A DNA stretch of 64,000 bases, taken from assembly GCA_944385895.1 (NCBI GenBank), contig CALWYZ010000004.1, positions 1 to 64,000 of the forward strand. Direction: 5' to 3'. Position 1 is the first letter of the stretch. The number at the start of each line of letters is the position of its first letter. The notes beneath the pieces were generated by a model, which was not told the origin of the DNA, did not search any database, and saw only the letters and a list, made by a program, of their open reading frames with translations. Origin of the DNA: an uncultured Clostridia bacterium (GTDB taxonomy: Bacteria > Bacillota > Clostridia > Oscillospirales > QAKW01). The position numbers and the translations under genes were made by a program. This document shows positions 50,377 to 59,996 of this stretch, piece by piece.

Positions 50377-50916
50377 TTAATTTTCCATTTGCTTTCCTAA
50401 AAACATTGCATATGACGAAAGCAGCTTTTCCTCCGTCACGGACGATTTTCTGTCCGGCGTTTCAAGAAAAGCCACAAGTCCCATAACATCCCCCTCTGAA
50501 ATTATCGGACTTGCCGCAATAATGACGGGAGAATTGGTATCGTTGATTATCTTTACTCCCGCGTCACTGCCCTGTGCAAAATAGTTTTTGCGCGACAGTA
50601 TAAGCTGTTCGCACTCACGGCTTACGGAACGTTCTAAAATATCCCGTTTACCCTGTCCTGAGTAAGCAATTACGTTATCCATATCGCATACGCAGCAAAA
50701 CATGCCGCTTACTGTGTAAAGAGAGGTGCAGCAATCCCCTGCAAAATTGGACAATTCTCCAAGCGGTGAATATTTTTTAAATATAACACCGCCCTCCTTG
50801 TCTGTGAATATTTCAAGAGGATCGCCCTCGCGTATGTGCATTGTACGGCGTATTTCCTTCGGGATTACCACTCGCCCGAGGTCGTCGATTCTTCTGACAA
50901 TTCCTGTTGCTTTCAT
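50377..50916 (-). CDS. spoVT: stage V sporulation protein T
   Basis: A 179-residue regulator: an AbrB-type swapped-hairpin DNA-binding domain (MKATGIVRRIDDLGRVVIPKEIRRTMHIREGDPLEIF) and a GAF-like C-terminal domain (about 55-179). SpoVT tunes forespore genes under sigma-G control. It is a single gene upstream of rpsU, convergent with it. In the 110 bases upstream I could not find a convincing sigma-G promoter. Confidence 0.95.
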   Translation of the reverse strand: MKATGIVRRIDDLGRVVIPKEIRRTMHIREGDPLEIFTDKEGGVIFKKYSPLGELSNFAGDCCTSLYTVSGMFCCVCDMDNVIAYSGQGKRDILERSVSRECEQLILSRKNYFAQGSDAGVKIINDTNSPVIIAASPIISEGDVMGLVAFLETPDRKSSVTEEKLLSSYAMFLGKQMEN

Positions 50917-51024
50917 TGTAAAACTCCTTTTAAAATGCTTGCATTGTTAGTGTTTTCCAAAGTAAGCTATTTATTCACAAAGTTTAAAATCAAATTTTTT
51001 TATAAATCGGTACAATGCTGTCAA

Positions 51025-51591
51025 CTATCTGCAAAAGCAGCAACATAATCTTGCCAAAATCATGGCAATCATAAGTCTTGCAAAACCTCCGGCAGGTGTA
51101 ACCACTACACGTCTCTGATAATACGCCGTCTGCCCGATCTTAAGTTTTTCCAAAAGCTGCCGATACTTTATGTTCTGCGGCTCAAGCTGAACCGCAATCT
51201 GGGCATGCTGAAGTGCGGTAACACCATAACCTGCCTGAGAAAAGGCAATTGCGCTGAGAAAATGCCAGCGCGCATTGTGATCCTGTATATTCTGGAGTAT
51301 ATACAGCGCCTGTTCATACATTCCCGAAGCCAGATAGCTTTCAGCTAAATCAAGCGGTGAAACGGAAGAATCCGGTCTGCGACCATACTGGCTGCCGGAT
51401 GCAGCGCCGTAGCCTGTGCCTTTTTTTATCATATCATACGCCTGATTGATTTCACGCATACGCTCCTGGGCAGTTTCATCTCCTGGGTTGAGATCGGGAT
51501 GATACTTTTTTACCAGCCTGCGGTATGCCTTCGTTATTTCTTCTTCCGAAGCGTTGGGAGAAACCCCCAGCACTTTATACGGATCCATCAT
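51025..51591 (-). CDS. DnaJ-domain protein
   Basis: A 188-residue protein with a J domain at residues 3-70 ([36 protein letters not shown], with HPD), then a TPR-like helical stretch ([55 protein letters not shown]) and a hydrophobic Cys-rich end ([11 protein letters not shown]) that may touch the membrane. It would recruit an Hsp70. It overlaps the DUF5685 gene by 17 bases and is the last gene of that operon. Confidence 0.85.
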   Translation of the reverse strand: MMDPYKVLGVSPNASEEEITKAYRRLVKKYHPDLNPGDETAQERMREINQAYDMIKKGTGYGAASGSQYGRRPDSSVSPLDLAESYLASGMYEQALYILQNIQDHNARWHFLSAIAFSQAGYGVTALQHAQIAVQLEPQNIKYRQLLEKLKIGQTAYYQRRVVVTPAGGFARLMIAMILARLCCCFCR

Positions 51592-52387
51592 ATTTTTTAC
51601 CTCTGAGTCGTTTTAGCAGTTCGTATTTCAACTGAATGCCGCTGTAAATAACATTATCCGCGATTTCCTTTGAGCGATACAGCTCAAGCTTCTCATATTC
51701 TAAAGCACAGCAGCTGTAAACCTGATTGAGGATACTGTCCAGCTCCGACATGCGGAAACATACAAAAGGATTGTAGCGCTTATGCTTAAGGTCGGATTTA
51801 AAATCGCAGGCAGCATCAGTAAGATATATAGCCTTGCCTAGCATATATCCGAATTCTTCTGCATCTTTATTATACGCAAATACAGCTTTTAAAATTTGTC
51901 CGAAAATATTGGCGGGAATATCCGGATTTGTCTGAGATGTTTTTTCCTCGCGGTCCAGCTGTTTCAAAGCATGTAAGATCTGCAGACTAAGCTGCGGATG
52001 CTTTGCCCGTGATTTATCGTATGCCCGCCTGTAAATCCGCCTCATAACTGCCGCCGCGTGAGATTTGCTGTCCGCTATGTCATCCTCAAAATTAAGATAT
52101 GCAAGAATAACCGTCACATCCGCACAGTATTCTGCAATATCTCCGCAAAAGCAGGTTTTTTGGGCACCAAAATGATAAGGACACCTTTGCTGTGTGCACT
52201 GCGGCTGCTGGCGTTCCATGGCAGAAAGAATTATAAACAAAAATACAGTGTCAAAGCTTAAAAGCCACCTCGCAGCAGCACCGTAATTCTTAGAAAGTGC
52301 ACGGCAAAGACCGCAGTAATACGACCTGTACTCTTTTAGCGCGTCATGCGGCAGACTGCGCAGATCGACGTTGACATATCCAAACAT
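51575..52387 (-). CDS. DUF5685 family protein
   Basis: A 270-residue protein that begins [31 protein letters not shown], the mark of DUF5685, and has a Cys set (YCGLC, QRCPYHF, KTCFCG) that could hold metal, then a long helical part with [18 protein letters not shown], whose acidic residues recall polyprenyl-binding helices. The function is not known to me. It starts inside the stop codon of the ABC gene (TAATG) and overlaps the DnaJ gene, so the three are made together. Confidence 0.75.
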   Translation of the reverse strand: MFGYVNVDLRSLPHDALKEYRSYYCGLCRALSKNYGAAARWLLSFDTVFLFIILSAMERQQPQCTQQRCPYHFGAQKTCFCGDIAEYCADVTVILAYLNFEDDIADSKSHAAAVMRRIYRRAYDKSRAKHPQLSLQILHALKQLDREEKTSQTNPDIPANIFGQILKAVFAYNKDAEEFGYMLGKAIYLTDAACDFKSDLKHKRYNPFVCFRMSELDSILNQVYSCCALEYEKLELYRSKEIADNVIYSGIQLKYELLKRLRGKKYDGSV

Positions 52388-54999
52388 TATTCTGTCCTAA
52401 GCGCCTCTACAGGGTCACGTTTTGCCGCAAAGCCTGACGGAATAAGCCCCGCTATATAAGTCAGGAAAATACTGATAAGCACAAGTATCACCGCACCCAA
52501 TACCGGAAGAGTGGCGGTCAGTGACGAAATGCCTGTAAGCGAATGAAGGATGGCATTTATCGGTATCAAAAGCAGCAAAGTCACAACGATCCCTATAATC
52601 CCTGCTGAAAAACCTACGATTGTGGTCTCAGCATTAAACACATGTGATATATCTTTTTTGGAAGCTCCTATGGAACGCAGTATACCTATTTCCTTTGTGC
52701 GCTCCAAAACCGAGATATAAGTTATTATTCCAATCATTATAGATGATACTATAAGTGAAATTGCTACAAAGGCAATAAGAACATATGAAATGGCGTTTAC
52801 GATAGTGGTAACCGAACTCATAAGCATGGCAACCATATCGGTATAGGTTATTTTATCCTCCTCGGCGGCAGTATCGTTATACTGCTCTATCGTATCTGTT
52901 ATAACCTCTTTAGCATCAAAGTCCTTGGGGTAAATATTTATTGCTGACGGTTTGCTGCGGTCAACATATCCCAGTTTTTGAAGATTCCCCTCATATGTTG
53001 CATTCGTCTGCATAAAAGCTTTGCCGTATTCCAGCAGCATTTCGTCCGGCATCTGTGCATATTGGCTCATCTGAGGATCGTTGGAGATAAAAGCGCGTAT
53101 CTCATCGGCTGTATATTCCTTTTGCTCAAAAGAAAGTCCTGTAAACATATCTACAGATTCATTTTCCAACTGAGCCTTAACGACATCGCTGTTGTTAACC
53201 CTATCAATAAGACTGTCCATAAGCTCTTTTGTATAACCGATGGTGCCCTCCTGAGATGAGGCTTCATTCTCATCCGAAGGTTTTACAATTCCCACCACTT
53301 TCAGCTTTATGGCATCATTCAGCTTATTTGTAACCGCAGCGTCGGAGCTTTCACTTATAAGATTTTTTGTGCTGTCATAGCTGTAATAATCAGCATCTGT
53401 AAGAACGCTGAAAGTATAGCCGCACAATTCCTCATAAGTATAGCTTCTTGTCTCCAGTTCTACGTTGTTTTCTTCATTTTTGCCCGGAGAGTTCTTAACA
53501 TTATCCAGATATTCCTTAAGCTGGTTTACATCTCTAATACCAAGAGAATACAGCGTATAATCCGAAACCTGGTTTTTATCATTTACAATAATAATAACTT
53601 CCTGACTGCTTTGGGGCATTCTGCCGTAAAGCAGGTCATAGCTTTGGGCAATATAATCGCTGTCGCCTACAAGCTCGGTCCAGACAGAGGAACCGGATAC
53701 CGCCGAACCCATCATTTCCGATGCGCTTCCGGTATCCATGCCCATAGCGTCGTACAGTTCATAAATATTCATAAGTCCTTTGGTATAAGTTCCGTCATCA
53801 TTGTTCAGATATACATTCATTCCTGTGGCATATGAATATTTTATATCATTGCTGTTATCTTTGATTTGCTGATTGGAATCCAAAAATGTCTTAAAATCTT
53901 TTAAATTATTTGTTGTAACACCTGCTGTCATTGATTCCATCATCTGTACGACTATATCGTTAGAGTATACGGTATTTTCCTGCTGCTGCTGATTATCCGA
54001 TGTATTTGCGGCATTCATAAACGCAGACAACATAGCAGAAGTATCCATAGTCGTTTCGCTGATAGAAATAGGATAACTTGCCATTGTGTTTCTTTCAATC
54101 GAGTTTATATAGGCATTGACACCGGTAGAAACCGACATAATAAGGGCAATCCCGATTATACCGATAGACCCTGCAAAGGAAGTCAGTATTGTTCTGGTTT
54201 TTTTTGTAAGCAGGTTGTTTACGGAAAGAGAAAGCGCGGTCATAAATGACATAGACGGCTTTTTCTTCTTGCCCGTTCTTTTATTCTGCTCAACAGCACC
54301 CGCCGCCTCAGCCTGCTCATCGGTATACGGGTCGGTATCGTCAGTTATTTTTCCGTCAAGCAGACGGATGATTCTTGTAGAATATCTGTCTGCAAGATCG
54401 GGGTTATGGGTAACCATTATAACAAGGCGGTCTTTTGCGACTTCCTTGAGTATTTCCATTATCTGCACGGAAGTTTCTGAATCCAGCGCTCCGGTAGGTT
54501 CATCAGCAAGTAATATTTCAGGGTTATTGACAAGTGCGCGTGCTATTGCTACTCGCTGCATCTGACCGCCCGACATCTGATTCGGCTTTTTTTTCAGCTG
54601 ATCGCCAAGCCCTACCTTTTCTAGGACTTCCTTTGCGCGCTTTCTGCGCTCGTGCTTTGAAACTCCCGACAGCGTCAGTGCCAGCTCGACATTTGATAAA
54701 ACGGTCTGATGCGGTATCAAATTATAGTTTTGGAATACAAACCCGACGCGCCGGTTGCGGTAATTATCCCAGTCACTGTCGCGAAACTGCTTTGTGGATT
54801 TTCCGGCGATTATGAGATCCCCGTCGGTATAACGGTCCAGGCCGCCTATGATATTTAGCAGTGTTGTCTTTCCGCATCCGGACTGTCCAAGTATTGCGAC
54901 AAACTCGTTTTTGCGAAATCTTACGGACACCCCTTTTAATGCAACAACATTTTCATTACCTGTCTTATATGTTTTTACAATATTTTTAAGATTTAACAT
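52387..54999 (-). CDS. MacB-like ABC transporter, fused ATPase and FtsX-type permease
   Basis: An 870-residue protein. Residues 1-225 are the ATPase (Walker A GQSGCGKTT, signature MSGGQMQRV, Walker B LLADEPTGALD). After a charged linker comes a first membrane helix (about 270-295), a very large outer domain (about 300-740) and three helices of the FtsX type at the end. Such proteins transmit force to the outside of the membrane and act in peptide resistance, lipoprotein release or wall control. It heads an operon with DUF5685 and a DnaJ protein, an odd set that may point to protein export or folding at the membrane. Confidence 0.88.
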   Translation of the reverse strand: MLNLKNIVKTYKTGNENVVALKGVSVRFRKNEFVAILGQSGCGKTTLLNIIGGLDRYTDGDLIIAGKSTKQFRDSDWDNYRNRRVGFVFQNYNLIPHQTVLSNVELALTLSGVSKHERRKRAKEVLEKVGLGDQLKKKPNQMSGGQMQRVAIARALVNNPEILLADEPTGALDSETSVQIMEILKEVAKDRLVIMVTHNPDLADRYSTRIIRLLDGKITDDTDPYTDEQAEAAGAVEQNKRTGKKKKPSMSFMTALSLSVNNLLTKKTRTILTSFAGSIGIIGIALIMSVSTGVNAYINSIERNTMASYPISISETTMDTSAMLSAFMNAANTSDNQQQQENTVYSNDIVVQMMESMTAGVTTNNLKDFKTFLDSNQQIKDNSNDIKYSYATGMNVYLNNDDGTYTKGLMNIYELYDAMGMDTGSASEMMGSAVSGSSVWTELVGDSDYIAQSYDLLYGRMPQSSQEVIIIVNDKNQVSDYTLYSLGIRDVNQLKEYLDNVKNSPGKNEENNVELETRSYTYEELCGYTFSVLTDADYYSYDSTKNLISESSDAAVTNKLNDAIKLKVVGIVKPSDENEASSQEGTIGYTKELMDSLIDRVNNSDVVKAQLENESVDMFTGLSFEQKEYTADEIRAFISNDPQMSQYAQMPDEMLLEYGKAFMQTNATYEGNLQKLGYVDRSKPSAINIYPKDFDAKEVITDTIEQYNDTAAEEDKITYTDMVAMLMSSVTTIVNAISYVLIAFVAISLIVSSIMIGIITYISVLERTKEIGILRSIGASKKDISHVFNAETTIVGFSAGIIGIVVTLLLLIPINAILHSLTGISSLTATLPVLGAVILVLISIFLTYIAGLIPSGFAAKRDPVEALRTE

Positions 55000-55027
55000 T
55001 GCGTGCCTCCGTCATATTTGTACCATA

Positions 55028-55055
55028 ATTATAATACATAAAACAGTAAAATCAA
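55028..55055 (-). promoter_or_regulatory. promoter of the MacB-like operon
   Basis: On the minus strand TTGATT (55050-55055), a 16-bp spacer and TATAAT (55028-55033). Confidence 0.6.
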
Positions 55056-55137
55056 ATAATTTTTAATAAATTAAAAATTTGTTAATATTTACAAATTTGA
55101 TAACTTCATTTTGTATGATTTAACTATACCTAAATTA

Positions 55138-55166
55138 TTGAAGAGTCAGACGAAAAATATTATAAT
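55138..55166 (+). promoter_or_regulatory. promoter of the radical SAM gene, giving a leaderless mRNA
   Basis: TTGAAG at 55138-55143, a 17-bp spacer and TATAAT at 55161-55166. The ATG at 55173 comes six bases after the -10 box, where transcription itself should start. Confidence 0.65.
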
Positions 55167-55172
55167 TACAGT

Positions 55173-56072
55173 ATGTACTATAATTCATTAAATAAAAATT
55201 TAAAAGAGCGGTTCGGGTGTAAAGTTTACAAGCTTGCGCTTGACGGAAAAATGACATGTCCAAACAGAGACGGAAAAATCGATACCCGCGGCTGCATATT
55301 CTGTCTTGGCGGCTCGGGTGAATTTGCTCAGTCGGCAGCGACGGTACCAGAACAGATAGAGGCGGCAAAGCGAGTTGTTTCAAACAAAATCAAAGACGGC
55401 AGATACATTGCGTATTTTCAAAACTACACAAATACTTACGCCGATATTAAGTATCTTAAAAAAATATTTACCCAAGCCATAAACCATCCCGACATCGTCG
55501 CGCTGTCCGTGGCAACTCGACCGGACTGCCTTGAAGATCAGAAAATACAGCTGCTTAAAAGTCTGTCAGAGATAAAGCCGGTAACGATAGAGCTGGGACT
55601 TCAGACAATTCATAAAAAAACCGCGGAATATATACGGCGCGGATATCCGCTTGAGACATATGACAGCGCAGTAGATCGCCTCCACAGCGCTGGTATTGAA
55701 GTTGTCACACATATTATACTCTACCTTCCGGGCGAGACGGAGCAAATGATGCTGGATACCGTGCGATATGTCGCCGCAGGTAAAATAAGCGGTATAAAGC
55801 TTCAGCTTCTGCATGTTCTTGAGGGCACAGATCTTGAAAAAGATTATATGGAAGGCAAATTCAAACTGCCCGACATGCAGAAATATATAAATACGCTTGA
55901 AAAATGCATACGTATACTTCCTAAAGAAATTGTAATACACAGACTGACAGGCGACGGCGCAAAGCGACATCTTGTTGCGCCGATGTGGAGTGCTGATAAA
56001 AAGCATGTGCTAAACAGTATAAACGCCGCCTTTGAGCGTGATAATGTTGTTCAGGGCAGCAACATACAATAG
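55173..56072 (+). CDS. radical SAM protein, YhcC/YtqA (TIGR01212) family
   Basis: A 299-residue protein with the iron-sulfur site in TCPNRDGKIDTRGCIFC, then YFQNYTNTYADI, LSVATRPDCLED, ELGLQTIHKKTAEYIRRG and a C-terminal part with RLTGDGAKRHLVAPMWS. The family uses SAM and a [4Fe-4S] cluster; its substrate is not settled. No SD is seen before the ATG and the next in-frame Met lies just before the cluster Cys, so this start must be right and the mRNA is probably leaderless. Confidence 0.9.
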   Translation: MYYNSLNKNLKERFGCKVYKLALDGKMTCPNRDGKIDTRGCIFCLGGSGEFAQSAATVPEQIEAAKRVVSNKIKDGRYIAYFQNYTNTYADIKYLKKIFTQAINHPDIVALSVATRPDCLEDQKIQLLKSLSEIKPVTIELGLQTIHKKTAEYIRRGYPLETYDSAVDRLHSAGIEVVTHIILYLPGETEQMMLDTVRYVAAGKISGIKLQLLHVLEGTDLEKDYMEGKFKLPDMQKYINTLEKCIRILPKEIVIHRLTGDGAKRHLVAPMWSADKKHVLNSINAAFERDNVVQGSNIQ

Positions 56073-56089
56073 CATGTAAAAGCGGGTAC

Positions 56090-56119
56090 AATATTTTCAA
56101 CTGTTGAAAATATTTTTTT
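56090..56119 (+). terminator. palindromic terminator, possible operator of the araM operon
   Basis: AATATTTTCAA (56090-56100) and TTGAAAATATT (56104-56114) are perfect mirror arms around CTG, followed by TTTTT. It can end the radical SAM gene. The TTGAAA in its right arm, 17 bases and TATCAT (56127-56132) would also make the promoter of the next operon, so the palindrome overlaps a likely -35 box. Confidence 0.65.
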
Positions 56120-56160
56120 ATTATGATATCATCATATAAAAATACTGAAAGAGGTATACA

Positions 56161-57489
56161 ATGGAATATAATATTTCCTATTTGCTTAAAAATGACGGTA
56201 TAAAATGCAGCTGCAAAAAGCAGCATTTTGCTCAGGTTTCAGATGTAATAATAGAATCAGGCGCAGTAAAAAGCCTGCCCGGACTTATAAAAAAATACGG
56301 CGGCAGCAAGGCATTTGTGCTTGCGGATGAAAATACCCTTAAAGCCGGCACAGCCGCAATAGAAGAAATACGCCGTACAGGAATAGCGCATACGCTTTAC
56401 TGTTTTGGTTCAGAGCCGCTTGAGCCGGATGAGCGGGCAGTGGGCTGCGCCGTGATGCATTATGACTTGTCATGTGACATTATAGTAGGTATCGGCTCGG
56501 GAGTTATAAATGATATCGGTAAAATAATTGCAGCTTTGACAGGGCACAAATATATTATAGTCGCTACTGCTCCGTCAATGGACGGATATGCCTCTGCCAC
56601 CTCCTCAATGGCAAGAGACGGACTTAAGGTGTCGCTGCCTTCAAAATGTCCCGATGCCGTATGCGCCGACCTGGATATTCTATGCAATGCTCCTATGCGT
56701 ATGCTTTGCGCGGGCGTCGGGGACATGATAGCAAAATACATAAGTATTTGTGAATGGCGCCTTGCACAAATTATTGTCGGTGAATACTACTGTGAAACAG
56801 TGGCTAAAATTATCAGAGAGGCGCTTGATAAATGCGTGAAGTCCGCCGCCGGACTCACAAAGCGCGATCCCTTGGCGGTAAAGGCTGTAATGGAAGGTAT
56901 GGTAATATCGGGTATAGCCGCAAACTACGCCGGGATTTCCCGTCCGGCATCGGGTGTAGAGCATTATTTTTCACATGTATGGGACATGCGCGGACTGGAA
57001 TTCCATACCCCTGTCGATCTTCACGGAATACAGTGCGCCGTGGCAACTCTGTTAGCCATTAAATTATACGATTATGTTCGAACCATCAAACCCGATCGTC
57101 AAAAAGCTCTAGATTACGTAAAGAATTTTTCGTTTGAAGACTATTGCGGGTTTTTACGTGATAACATGGGCTTTGGCGCCGAAAGCATGATACAGGGCGA
57201 GTATAAAGAGCACAAGTATGACGTTGAAAAGCACAGGCTGCGGCTTGATGTGATAATAAATAACTGGGACAATATATGTCAGATTATCGATGAGGAGCTG
57301 CCTGAATATGACAGTGTAAAAGATCTGCTGCAATCGATAGGTGCACCCATAAGCCCTACGGAATTCGGAATCAGCCGTGAGGAAATACAAAATGCTTTTG
57401 TTATTACCAAGGATATACGTGACAAGTATGTTGTATCACGCTTGCTGTGGGATTTGGGAGAACTTGATAACGCAAAACAAATTCTCTGA
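56161..57489 (+). CDS. sn-glycerol-1-phosphate dehydrogenase (AraM/EgsA-like)
   Basis: A 442-residue protein of the iron/zinc alcohol dehydrogenase superfamily. The NAD site has [13 protein letters not shown], followed by [33 protein letters not shown] (metal Asp) and [13 protein letters not shown] and FHTPVDLHG with metal His residues. Such enzymes reduce dihydroxyacetone phosphate to glycerol 1-phosphate, or work in reverse. An extended C-terminal helical part is normal for bacterial AraM. It heads an operon with glycerol kinase and a lipase-like gene. Confidence 0.85.
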   Translation: MEYNISYLLKNDGIKCSCKKQHFAQVSDVIIESGAVKSLPGLIKKYGGSKAFVLADENTLKAGTAAIEEIRRTGIAHTLYCFGSEPLEPDERAVGCAVMHYDLSCDIIVGIGSGVINDIGKIIAALTGHKYIIVATAPSMDGYASATSSMARDGLKVSLPSKCPDAVCADLDILCNAPMRMLCAGVGDMIAKYISICEWRLAQIIVGEYYCETVAKIIREALDKCVKSAAGLTKRDPLAVKAVMEGMVISGIAANYAGISRPASGVEHYFSHVWDMRGLEFHTPVDLHGIQCAVATLLAIKLYDYVRTIKPDRQKALDYVKNFSFEDYCGFLRDNMGFGAESMIQGEYKEHKYDVEKHRLRLDVIINNWDNICQIIDEELPEYDSVKDLLQSIGAPISPTEFGISREEIQNAFVITKDIRDKYVVSRLLWDLGELDNAKQIL

Positions 57490-57502
57490 TAAGGAGATAA
57501 AA

Positions 57503-58993
57503 ATGAAAAAATATATTTTGGCACTCGACGAAGGTACAACCAGCGCCCGTACCATTATTTTTGACAGGGACGGGAATGCTGTTTCAAGCGCTCAGCATGA
57601 ATTTAAACAAATTTATCCAAAGCCGGGCTATGTCGAACAGGATGCCAATGAAATTTATGCCTGTCAGTATTCTACAGTTACGGAGGCAGTCTTCAGAAAC
57701 GGAATTAATCCTGATGAAATCGCGGCCATAGGTATAACAAACCAGCGTGAAACTACGGTGGTATGGGAAAAGGATACCGGCAAGCCGATATACAATGCCA
57801 TTGTATGGCAATGTCGGCGTACTGCGGATATCTGCAAGCAGCTGGAGCAAAACGGTCTGAACGAATATATACAAAAAACCACCGGACTTATTGCAGACGC
57901 ATACTTTTCGGCGACAAAAATCAAGTGGATACTTGACAATGTAAGCGGCGCCCGTAAGAAGGCGGAAAACGGAGAGCTTTTATTTGGAACCATCGACACA
58001 TGGCTTGTATGGAAACTTACCGAAGGCCGGGTGCATGTGACAGATTATACAAACGCATCCCGCACGATGCTGTATGATATAAACAATCTGTGCTGGGACA
58101 AAGCATTACTTGAAGCGCTAGATATCCCTGAATGCATGCTCCCCAAGGTGTGCTCATCCTCAGAGATATACGGAGAAATAGAGCTGTTGGGAAATATAGT
58201 ACCGATTTGCGGCATAGCAGGAGACCAGCAGGCCGCCATGTTCGGACAGTGCGCTTTTAACAAAGGTGATATGAAAAATACGTACGGCACCGGCTGTTTT
58301 TTGCTTGCCAACACCGGTCATGACCGTGTTGACAGCAAAAGCGGCCTGCTCACGACAATAGCCGCCACCTGTAAAAATCAGCCGGTAAGCTATGCGCTTG
58401 AGGGCAGCGTATTTGTCGGCGGAGCGGTAGTGCAATGGCTCAGAGACGAAATGAAGCTGATACACGAGGCGTCAGACAGCGAATATTTTGCATCAAAAGT
58501 CCCGGACAGCGCGGGAGTATATATAGTCCCCGCATTTGCGGGACTGGGCGCTCCGCATTGGGATATGTACGCCAGGGGGTCAATTTTCGGACTGACTCGC
58601 GGCAGCGGTAAAAATCATATAATACGCGCCGCGCTGGAGTCTATAGCATATCAGACAAATGATGTAATAAAGGCAGTCCAGAACGATATGGGCATGACTG
58701 TTAGTTTTTTAAGCGCCGACGGCGGAGCATCAGCAAATAATCTTCTTATGCAGTTTCAGGCGGATATATCCAATATACCAGTCCACCGTCCCGCGTCTGC
58801 AGAAGCTACCGCAAAGGGTGCGGCGTTTCTGGCAGGTCTTGCATGCGGATTTTATGAAGATACAAATGAACTTATGAACTCTTGCCGCAACGGTTCGGTC
58901 TTCATGCCTAAAATGGACCAGAGTACAAGATCGCGTCTCACGGAAGGCTGGGACAGAGCTGTCAAAAGAAGTCTGAGCTGGGAGAAGCAGTAA
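57503..58993 (+). CDS. glpK: glycerol kinase
   Basis: A 496-residue FGGY kinase: [18 protein letters not shown] at the start, [31 protein letters not shown], the ATP site in [12 protein letters not shown] and [13 protein letters not shown]. It makes sn-glycerol 3-phosphate. The ATG at 57503 follows AAGGAG; a longer upstream frame overlaps araM. It is followed by the hydrolase gene with a TAATG overlap. Confidence 0.96.
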   Translation: MKKYILALDEGTTSARTIIFDRDGNAVSSAQHEFKQIYPKPGYVEQDANEIYACQYSTVTEAVFRNGINPDEIAAIGITNQRETTVVWEKDTGKPIYNAIVWQCRRTADICKQLEQNGLNEYIQKTTGLIADAYFSATKIKWILDNVSGARKKAENGELLFGTIDTWLVWKLTEGRVHVTDYTNASRTMLYDINNLCWDKALLEALDIPECMLPKVCSSSEIYGEIELLGNIVPICGIAGDQQAAMFGQCAFNKGDMKNTYGTGCFLLANTGHDRVDSKSGLLTTIAATCKNQPVSYALEGSVFVGGAVVQWLRDEMKLIHEASDSEYFASKVPDSAGVYIVPAFAGLGAPHWDMYARGSIFGLTRGSGKNHIIRAALESIAYQTNDVIKAVQNDMGMTVSFLSADGGASANNLLMQFQADISNIPVHRPASAEATAKGAAFLAGLACGFYEDTNELMNSCRNGSVFMPKMDQSTRSRLTEGWDRAVKRSLSWEKQ

Positions 58994-59904
58994 TGAAAGT
59001 ATATGAAAATAAAGTTTTGTCAACAGACGGCATACACACCCTGTATGGTAAAGTTTATGTCCCTGACGGACAAATACACGGTATTGTACAGATAGTACAC
59101 GGCAAAAGCGAACATATAGACAGATATGAAAGATTTATGACAGTACTTGCCGAAAACGGGTATGTCGCTTGCGGGCACAATCACATCGGACATAAAAACA
59201 GTTCTTCTGATGAAGAACTTGGATTTTTCGGATATGACAGTGGGTTTAGGCATCTGATAAACGATGTGATAGCGTTCGGGGATGATGTCGCAGGGCAGTT
59301 TGAGGGAGTAAAAAGATATCTTTTCGGACATAGCATGGGCTCTTTTATCGTCCGGCTTTCAGTATTGAAAAACGCCGATAAACTGTCGGGTCTGATAATA
59401 TGCGGCACAGGCGGTCCGCAGAAAGCCGCGCCCGCAGGGCTTATGCTCTGTAATCTTATAACTCTTCTGAAAGGCGGAAGACATGTTTCCCCGCTTATGG
59501 AAAAGCTGACCTTTTCTGGATTCAGCAAACGCTTTGAAAAAGACAATCCCGACAGCTGGCTGTCAACCGATACTCAAGAGGTAAAAAAATTCAGTCAGGA
59601 CAGATACAGTGGATTTCCGTTTACTGTATGTGCCATGCATGACCTTATCAAGCTCAACTCGCTGTGCAACAAGCCGATATGGTCACAGGCAATAAGCAAA
59701 GAGCTTCCGATATTTATTATTTCCGGAAACGACGATCCTGTCGGAGATTACGGACGCGGCGTTTTGACTGTATACAATCGTCTGAAAAAAGCCGGATGCA
59801 ATGTATCCGTCAAATTATACCCGGGCGCTCGTCATGAACTTTTAAATGAATTCTGTAAAGACGAAGTTATAAGTGACATCTTGAATTTTATAAGCAAAAA
59901 CTAA
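58993..59904 (+). CDS. alpha/beta hydrolase, monoacylglycerol lipase-like
   Basis: A 303-residue serine hydrolase with HGKSEHIDRYERF, a GHSMGSF nucleophile elbow, the acid in SGNDDPVGD and the catalytic His in GARHELLNE, the layout of monoacylglycerol lipases and lysophospholipases (Hydrolase_4). In one operon with glpK and the glycerol phosphate dehydrogenase, it would free glycerol from glycerides. There is no signal peptide, so it acts inside the cell. Confidence 0.88.
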   Translation: MKVYENKVLSTDGIHTLYGKVYVPDGQIHGIVQIVHGKSEHIDRYERFMTVLAENGYVACGHNHIGHKNSSSDEELGFFGYDSGFRHLINDVIAFGDDVAGQFEGVKRYLFGHSMGSFIVRLSVLKNADKLSGLIICGTGGPQKAAPAGLMLCNLITLLKGGRHVSPLMEKLTFSGFSKRFEKDNPDSWLSTDTQEVKKFSQDRYSGFPFTVCAMHDLIKLNSLCNKPIWSQAISKELPIFIISGNDDPVGDYGRGVLTVYNRLKKAGCNVSVKLYPGARHELLNEFCKDEVISDILNFISKN

Positions 59905-59935
59905 AAAAACGGCCTTAATTTCCGGTCGTTTTTTA
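59905..59935 (+). terminator. terminator of the glycerol operon
   Basis: AAAAACGGCC pairs with GGTCGTTTTT (one wobble pair), right after the stop codon of the hydrolase gene. Confidence 0.8.
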
Positions 59936-59996
59936 TTTATTCCAAAGCGGGCAGACCCGCTTTCAATGATAGAATGATATTATGCATAAGAAAATA

